A stretch of 64,000 bases of DNA from assembly GCF_006125015.1 (NCBI RefSeq), contig NZ_SZZN01000001.1, positions 1,116,001 to 1,180,000 of the forward strand, read 5' to 3'. Positions 62,050 to 64,000 of the stretch are shown in pieces (positions within the stretch are counted from its first letter, which is position 1; every line of letters starts with the position of its first letter). The position numbers and the translations under genes were made by a program. The stretch is from Roseovarius arcticus (GTDB taxonomy: Bacteria > Pseudomonadota > Alphaproteobacteria > Rhodobacterales > Rhodobacteraceae). The notes beneath the pieces are model-generated. The model did not search any database and was not told the DNA's origin. It was given only the letters and a program-made list of their open reading frames with translations.

Positions 62050-62332
62050 CACGGGCGCGACCGCTGAGTTCGAATATGAAGGCGCGGCCATCACCGCCCC
62101 GCTTGGCATATCTCTTGCGGCGGCCTTGCTTGCGCATTCGGGCGCATTCACCCGCCAAACGGCGGGCGGCGACACGCGCACCGCGTTTTGCATGATGGGC
62201 GTCTGCTTTGATTGTCTGGTCGAGGTCGACGGCGTGCCCAACACGCAGGCTTGCATGACCTCGGTCCGCCAAGGCATGGTAGTCAGGCGCCAGATTGGAT
62301 TGCGCAGACTGAACGGGTGCAGCGATTCCTGA
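62015..62332 (+). CDS. (2Fe-2S)-binding subunit (HcnA/LhpF-like)
   Basis: A 105-residue ferredoxin-type protein. The cluster cysteines are in FCMMGVCFDCLVEVDGVPNT and QACM (spacing C-4-C-2-C-11-C). It passes electrons between the two flavin subunits. The ATG at 62015 lies inside the end of the DAO gene (35-base overlap); the longer upstream frame overlaps that gene and was not used. Its TGA overlaps the start region of the next gene. Confidence 0.85.
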   Translation: MTIVARFQPPPDTGATAEFEYEGAAITAPLGISLAAALLAHSGAFTRQTAGGDTRTAFCMMGVCFDCLVEVDGVPNTQACMTSVRQGMVVRRQIGLRRLNGCSDS

Positions 62333-63716
62333 ATTTCACCTCATCATCATCGGCGCCGGCCCTGCTGGCATGTCAGCGGCTGTAGCAGCAGCCGATGGTG
62401 GCCTGCGTGTGCTGCTTCTGGACGAGCAGCCGCAGCCCGGCGGCCAGATTTATCGCAACGTCGGCGCGGGCTGCGCCGCACCCAAATGGCTGGGCAAGGA
62501 CTATGCGGCCGGATCTCAGCTGGTCGATGCGCTGGCCCGGTCCGGCGTCACGGTACAGTCCGGCGCGGCGGTCTGGCGTGTGGATGGCGGGCCGCGCGTG
62601 GTCTGGTCCCAGAACGGCCTTAGCCGGGTAACGACCGCGCCCTATGTCCTGCTGGCCAGCGGCGCGCAGGAGCGGCCTGTGCCGTTTCCGGGTTGGACGT
62701 TGCCGGGCGTGATGACGGCAGGAGCCGCGCAGATACTGATGAAGACAGCGGGGATGCTGCCGAAAGATGCCGTGCTCGCAGGCTCAGGTCCATTGCTCTA
62801 TCTGGTCGCGGCGCAGATGATCGACGCGGGATGCCCGCCAAAGGCGCTGGTCGAAACGCAGACACATGGCATGCTGTTGCGTGCCTTGCCGCATTTGCCC
62901 AAAGCGCTGTTTTCACCGGATATGCTGATGAAAGGGCTCGGCCTGATCGGCAAAATTCGCGCAGCGGGCGTGCCTCGTTACAAGGGCGCCTCAGGCTTTG
63001 CGGCGACGGGCGATGGCAGCGGCATGGTCAACTTCTCGTTTCGCTGCAAGGGCAAGTTACAGAACCTGAAGTGCACTTTGCTGCTGACGCACCAGGGCGT
63101 CACACCGTCTACGCATATGAGCCGCGCGGCTGGGATCAAGCATGAGTGGAACGCGGCCCAGCACGCCTTTCAGCCCATCTGCGACATCTGGGGCGCGACT
63201 GATCGGCCCGGCCTATATGTCGCGGGTGATGGGGCAGTTATCAACGGTGCAAGCGCTGCGAGCGCCACTGGAAAGCTGGCGGCGCTGGACATTTTGCGCG
63301 CCTCGGGACGTATCAGCGCCGATGCCCGCAACCAGCGCGCCACGACGTCCCTGTCGGCCCTGTTTCGCGCCCGCGCCATACGTCCCTTTTTGGACGCAGC
63401 CTACCAGCCGCCCGCCGAAATCCTGTCGCCGCCAGACCAGACGATCGTCTGCCGCTGCGAGGAAGTGACGGCCCGCGCAATCCGGCAGGGCATAAGCGAA
63501 GGCGCGAACGGCCACCGCCAGATCAAGACTTCGCTGCGCGCTGGTATGGGCCCGTGTCAGGGCCGGATGTGCGACGCCACCGTTCGCGGTATCCTGAGCG
63601 CGGGGAAGGCATCCCGCATGGGGGGCATAGACCCGCCAAGAGCACGCGCGCCGATCAAGCCGATCACCTTGGGCGAACTTGCCGCGCTCTCACCCCAGTC
63701 GGAGGACACTGCATGA
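62325..63716 (+). CDS. FAD/NAD(P)-binding oxidoreductase with C-terminal BFD-like [2Fe-2S] domain (HcnB/LhpE-like subunit)
   Basis: About 463 residues. The FAD motif [20 protein letters not shown] is at the extreme N-terminus; DEQPQPGGQIYR and a second Rossmann segment follow. The C-terminus has a BFD-type [2Fe-2S] site (IVCRCEEVTARAIRQ...GMGPCQGRMC). The first in-frame ATG (62370) lies inside the FAD motif and cannot be the start. Upstream to the in-frame TGA at 62310-62312 there is no ATG, GTG or TTG. The best candidate is the rare start ATT at 62325, overlapping the upstream stop. The alternative is a frameshift from the 2Fe-2S gene. It completes the three-subunit dehydrogenase. Confidence 0.75.
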   Translation: MPEFHLIIIGAGPAGMSAAVAAADGGLRVLLLDEQPQPGGQIYRNVGAGCAAPKWLGKDYAAGSQLVDALARSGVTVQSGAAVWRVDGGPRVVWSQNGLSRVTTAPYVLLASGAQERPVPFPGWTLPGVMTAGAAQILMKTAGMLPKDAVLAGSGPLLYLVAAQMIDAGCPPKALVETQTHGMLLRALPHLPKALFSPDMLMKGLGLIGKIRAAGVPRYKGASGFAATGDGSGMVNFSFRCKGKLQNLKCTLLLTHQGVTPSTHMSRAAGIKHEWNAAQHAFQPICDIWGATDRPGLYVAGDGAVINGASAASATGKLAALDILRASGRISADARNQRATTSLSALFRARAIRPFLDAAYQPPAEILSPPDQTIVCRCEEVTARAIRQGISEGANGHRQIKTSLRAGMGPCQGRMCDATVRGILSAGKASRMGGIDPPRARAPIKPITLGELAALSPQSEDTA

Positions 63717-64000
63717 GCCATCCCGCAGCACTGAAGATCGAAAACCTGCACAAAAGTTTCGGCAGTCACAAGGTCATCAAAGGCATCTCGCTGGAGGCGC
63801 AAAAGGGCGAGGTCATCGCCATTCTGGGCGCCTCCGGATCGGGCAAAAGCACGTTTCTGCGCTGTATTAACTTGCTGGAGACGCCCAATTCCGGCGATGT
63901 CTGGCTGGCCGGTGAAAAGATGCGGATGAAGCCGGGCCGCCATGGCGATGCTATCCCTGAGGATATTCGGCAGGTCGAGCGAATGCGCGCGCGCCTCGCC
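63713..64000 (+). CDS. polar amino acid ABC transporter ATP-binding protein, N-terminal part
   Basis: The first 96 codons of an ATPase that continues past the right edge. LHKSFGSHKVIKGISLEAQKG, then Walker A ILGASGSGKSTFLRCINLLE and GDVWLAGEKM identify the HisP/GlnQ/OccP polar-amino-acid and opine importer family. ATG 63713 overlaps the upstream stop as ATGA. An importer next to this dehydrogenase supports an opine or amino-acid substrate. Confidence 0.88.
   Translation, partial: MSHPAALKIENLHKSFGSHKVIKGISLEAQKGEVIAILGASGSGKSTFLRCINLLETPNSGDVWLAGEKMRMKPGRHGDAIPEDIRQVERMRARLA

Noticed and set aside
62370-62372. ATG as start of the large FAD subunit
   Set aside because: It lies inside the GAGPAGM FAD-binding motif; starting there would delete the nucleotide site.
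60925-63716. Hydrogen cyanide synthase (hcnABC)
   Set aside because: Gene order and the downstream polar-amino-acid importer fit opine or D-amino-acid dehydrogenases better; similarity to Hcn proteins is shared by the whole family.

Overview
The window looks like chromosome from a marine alphaproteobacterium of the Rhodobacterales (Roseobacter-like). This rests on the GC-rich coding sequence, the order gpt/fabI/pdxH/double cold-shock protein/DUF192/tRNA-Pro, a B12-dependent ribonucleotide reductase, an unusually high number of ABC importers and solute-binding proteins, and a DddP-like M24 protein. No rRNA, CRISPR array, transposase, integrase or phage gene was seen. Gene density is high, and many neighbours overlap as ATGA or TAATG, so most clusters are probably operons.

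Region by region. (1) 1-7.6 kb is housekeeping: partial gpt, fabI, pdxH, a two-domain cold-shock protein, a DUF192 protein, tRNA-Pro(TGG) and nrdJ with a convincing NrdR-box-like palindrome upstream. (2) 7.7-23.2 kb is a catabolic island for an N-methylated amino acid or betaine. It holds an Old-Yellow-type N-methylproline-demethylase-like enzyme with a decayed proline-racemase-family gene behind it, a divergent TetR regulator, a carboxymuconolactone-decarboxylase-like protein, a Rieske oxygenase, an RpiR regulator, and a long forward operon. That operon encodes a dimethylglycine-dehydrogenase-like FAD/GcvT protein, an MDR oxidoreductase, an enolase-superfamily racemase/epimerase, a 54-residue ORF, a class III aminotransferase and a four-gene spermidine/putrescine/betaine-type ABC importer. 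(3) 23.7-27.9 kb has an orphan Tat-exported family 5 binding protein and a DddP-like M24 enzyme divergent from a LysR gene.

(4) 28.0-41.7 kb is the most unusual part. A 942-residue cytoplasmic protein joins a trypsin-like protease, a papain-like protease and a degenerate alpha/beta-hydrolase-like domain. It is divergent from a tightly overlapping four-gene operon for exported redox proteins: a 2445-residue multicopper oxidase related to the giant manganese-oxidase (MnxG/McoA) type, a beta-propeller protein, a SCO1-type copper chaperone, and a c-type cytochrome fused to a shortened ABC-binding-protein-like domain. I read the operon as a periplasmic copper-dependent oxidase system. Its substrate, and whether the protease fusion belongs to it, are not known.

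(5) 41.8-56.6 kb holds trmL, an IclR regulator divergent from a dipeptide/glutathione-type ABC operon that continues into a gamma-glutamyltransferase and an M20 peptidase (import and breakdown of gamma-glutamyl or other short peptides), then a complete leucine-family (Liv) importer on the minus strand. (6) 56.9-59.9 kb holds a bactofilin, a four-PAS HWE histidine kinase and a single-domain response regulator, in sequence that looks less GC-rich than the rest. (7) 59.9-64.0 kb holds a LysR regulator divergent from a three-subunit HcnCAB/LhpBFE-type amino-acid or opine dehydrogenase and the start of a polar amino-acid ABC ATPase. Products of region 2 (D-proline or hydroxyproline-like compounds) could in principle be handled by enzymes of region 7; that link is inference.
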